A stretch of DNA of 64,000 nucleotides from Amycolatopsis rubida (GTDB lineage Bacteria > Actinomycetota > Actinomycetes > Mycobacteriales > Pseudonocardiaceae): assembly GCF_900115345.1 (NCBI RefSeq), contig NZ_FOWC01000005.1:1-64000 (forward strand), written 5' to 3'. The position numbers were made by a program, and so were the translations under genes. The notes below the pieces were generated by a model that searched no databases, was not told where the DNA came from, and worked only from the letters and a program-made list of their open reading frames with translations. Positions 63,903 to 64,000 of the stretch are shown piece after piece (the stretch's first letter is position 1; every line of letters begins with the position of its first letter).

Positions 63903-64000
63903 GAGCTGGCCTCCTTGCGGACGGAAGTGCCCAGGTAGAAGCGGAAGACGTCGCCGCCGGTCTCGATCCGGCCCACGAACGAGGGCATGATCAGCTCCAG
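63899..64000 (-). CDS. Monooxygenase effector protein, C-terminal end only (TmoD/MmoB-like)
   Basis: The last 33 codons of a gene cut by the window edge: ..LELIMPSFVGRIETGGDVF.. ending KEASS and a TGA inside a GTGA overlap with the beta subunit. The PSFVGRI stretch and the position before TmoE fit the small coupling protein that binds the hydroxylase. Confidence 0.65.
   Translation of the reverse strand: MELIMPSFVGRIETGGDVFRFYLGTSVRKEASS

Overview
The window is high-GC DNA with GTG starts and very many 4-base GTGA/ATGA gene overlaps. Its gene content (a CsxA-type exo-beta-D-glucosaminidase, NarL-type two-component pairs, DUF998 and DUF2871 proteins, runs of acyl-CoA dehydrogenases) points to an actinobacterium, most likely an Amycolatopsis-like Pseudonocardiaceae; that placement is inference. 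Coding is dense and mostly metabolic, broken by several decayed genes and by tandem-repeat blocks in the gaps. No tRNA, rRNA, CRISPR array, transposase or phage gene was seen.

Left part (1-16 kb): a KAP-family NTPase with a macro-like N-terminal region; a drug-export ABC pair behind an FMN reductase; an overlapping three-gene operon (APC permease, exo-glucosaminidase csxA, ROK kinase) that reads as a chitosan/glucosamine utilisation unit; remnants of GNAT acetyltransferases; a membrane J-domain/NERD protein; a GT87 mannosyltransferase and a two-component system whose kinase is frameshifted.

Middle part (17-36 kb): a CoA-ester catabolic operon (FabG-like SDR, MaoC hydratase, APH-type kinase, three acyl-CoA dehydrogenases) and a second operon of two SDRs, both preceded by perfect palindromes of the same CTAAGCG..CGCTTAG type; a secreted GH18 chitinase with a DasR-like site; a wrecked MHS-type transporter; then a surface/conflict-like locus: pentapeptide-repeat membrane protein, GT4 glycosyltransferase and a GT-B-like protein split by eleven copies of a 7-base repeat, facing an NB-ARC/TPR STAND protein. 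The 7-base array puts the two halves of the GT-B-like gene in different frames, so it looks like a phase-variable switch (currently OFF) and is the most striking signal here.

Right part (36-64 kb): GntR, MFS exporter and a large secreted beta-helix/PDZ protein; small accessory genes; a two-component/ABC export module; a xanthine-dehydrogenase operon xdhA-xdhB-xdhC, with a candidate 29-residue leader ORF and a 16-bp perfect hairpin that hides the xdhB ribosome site; an Eis-like acetyltransferase; an amidase with an AtzG-like partner and TetR, divergent from a metallo-beta-lactamase-fold hydrolase; and a long leftward operon joining a group-2 soluble diiron (toluene/alkene-type) monooxygenase to a complete PxpABC 5-oxoprolinase set, biotin carboxylase and biotin carrier, a 4-oxalocrotonate tautomerase and an SRPBCC protein. 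The last group could be an undescribed pathway for an aromatic or N-heterocyclic compound that passes through an ATP/biotin-dependent ring-opening step.
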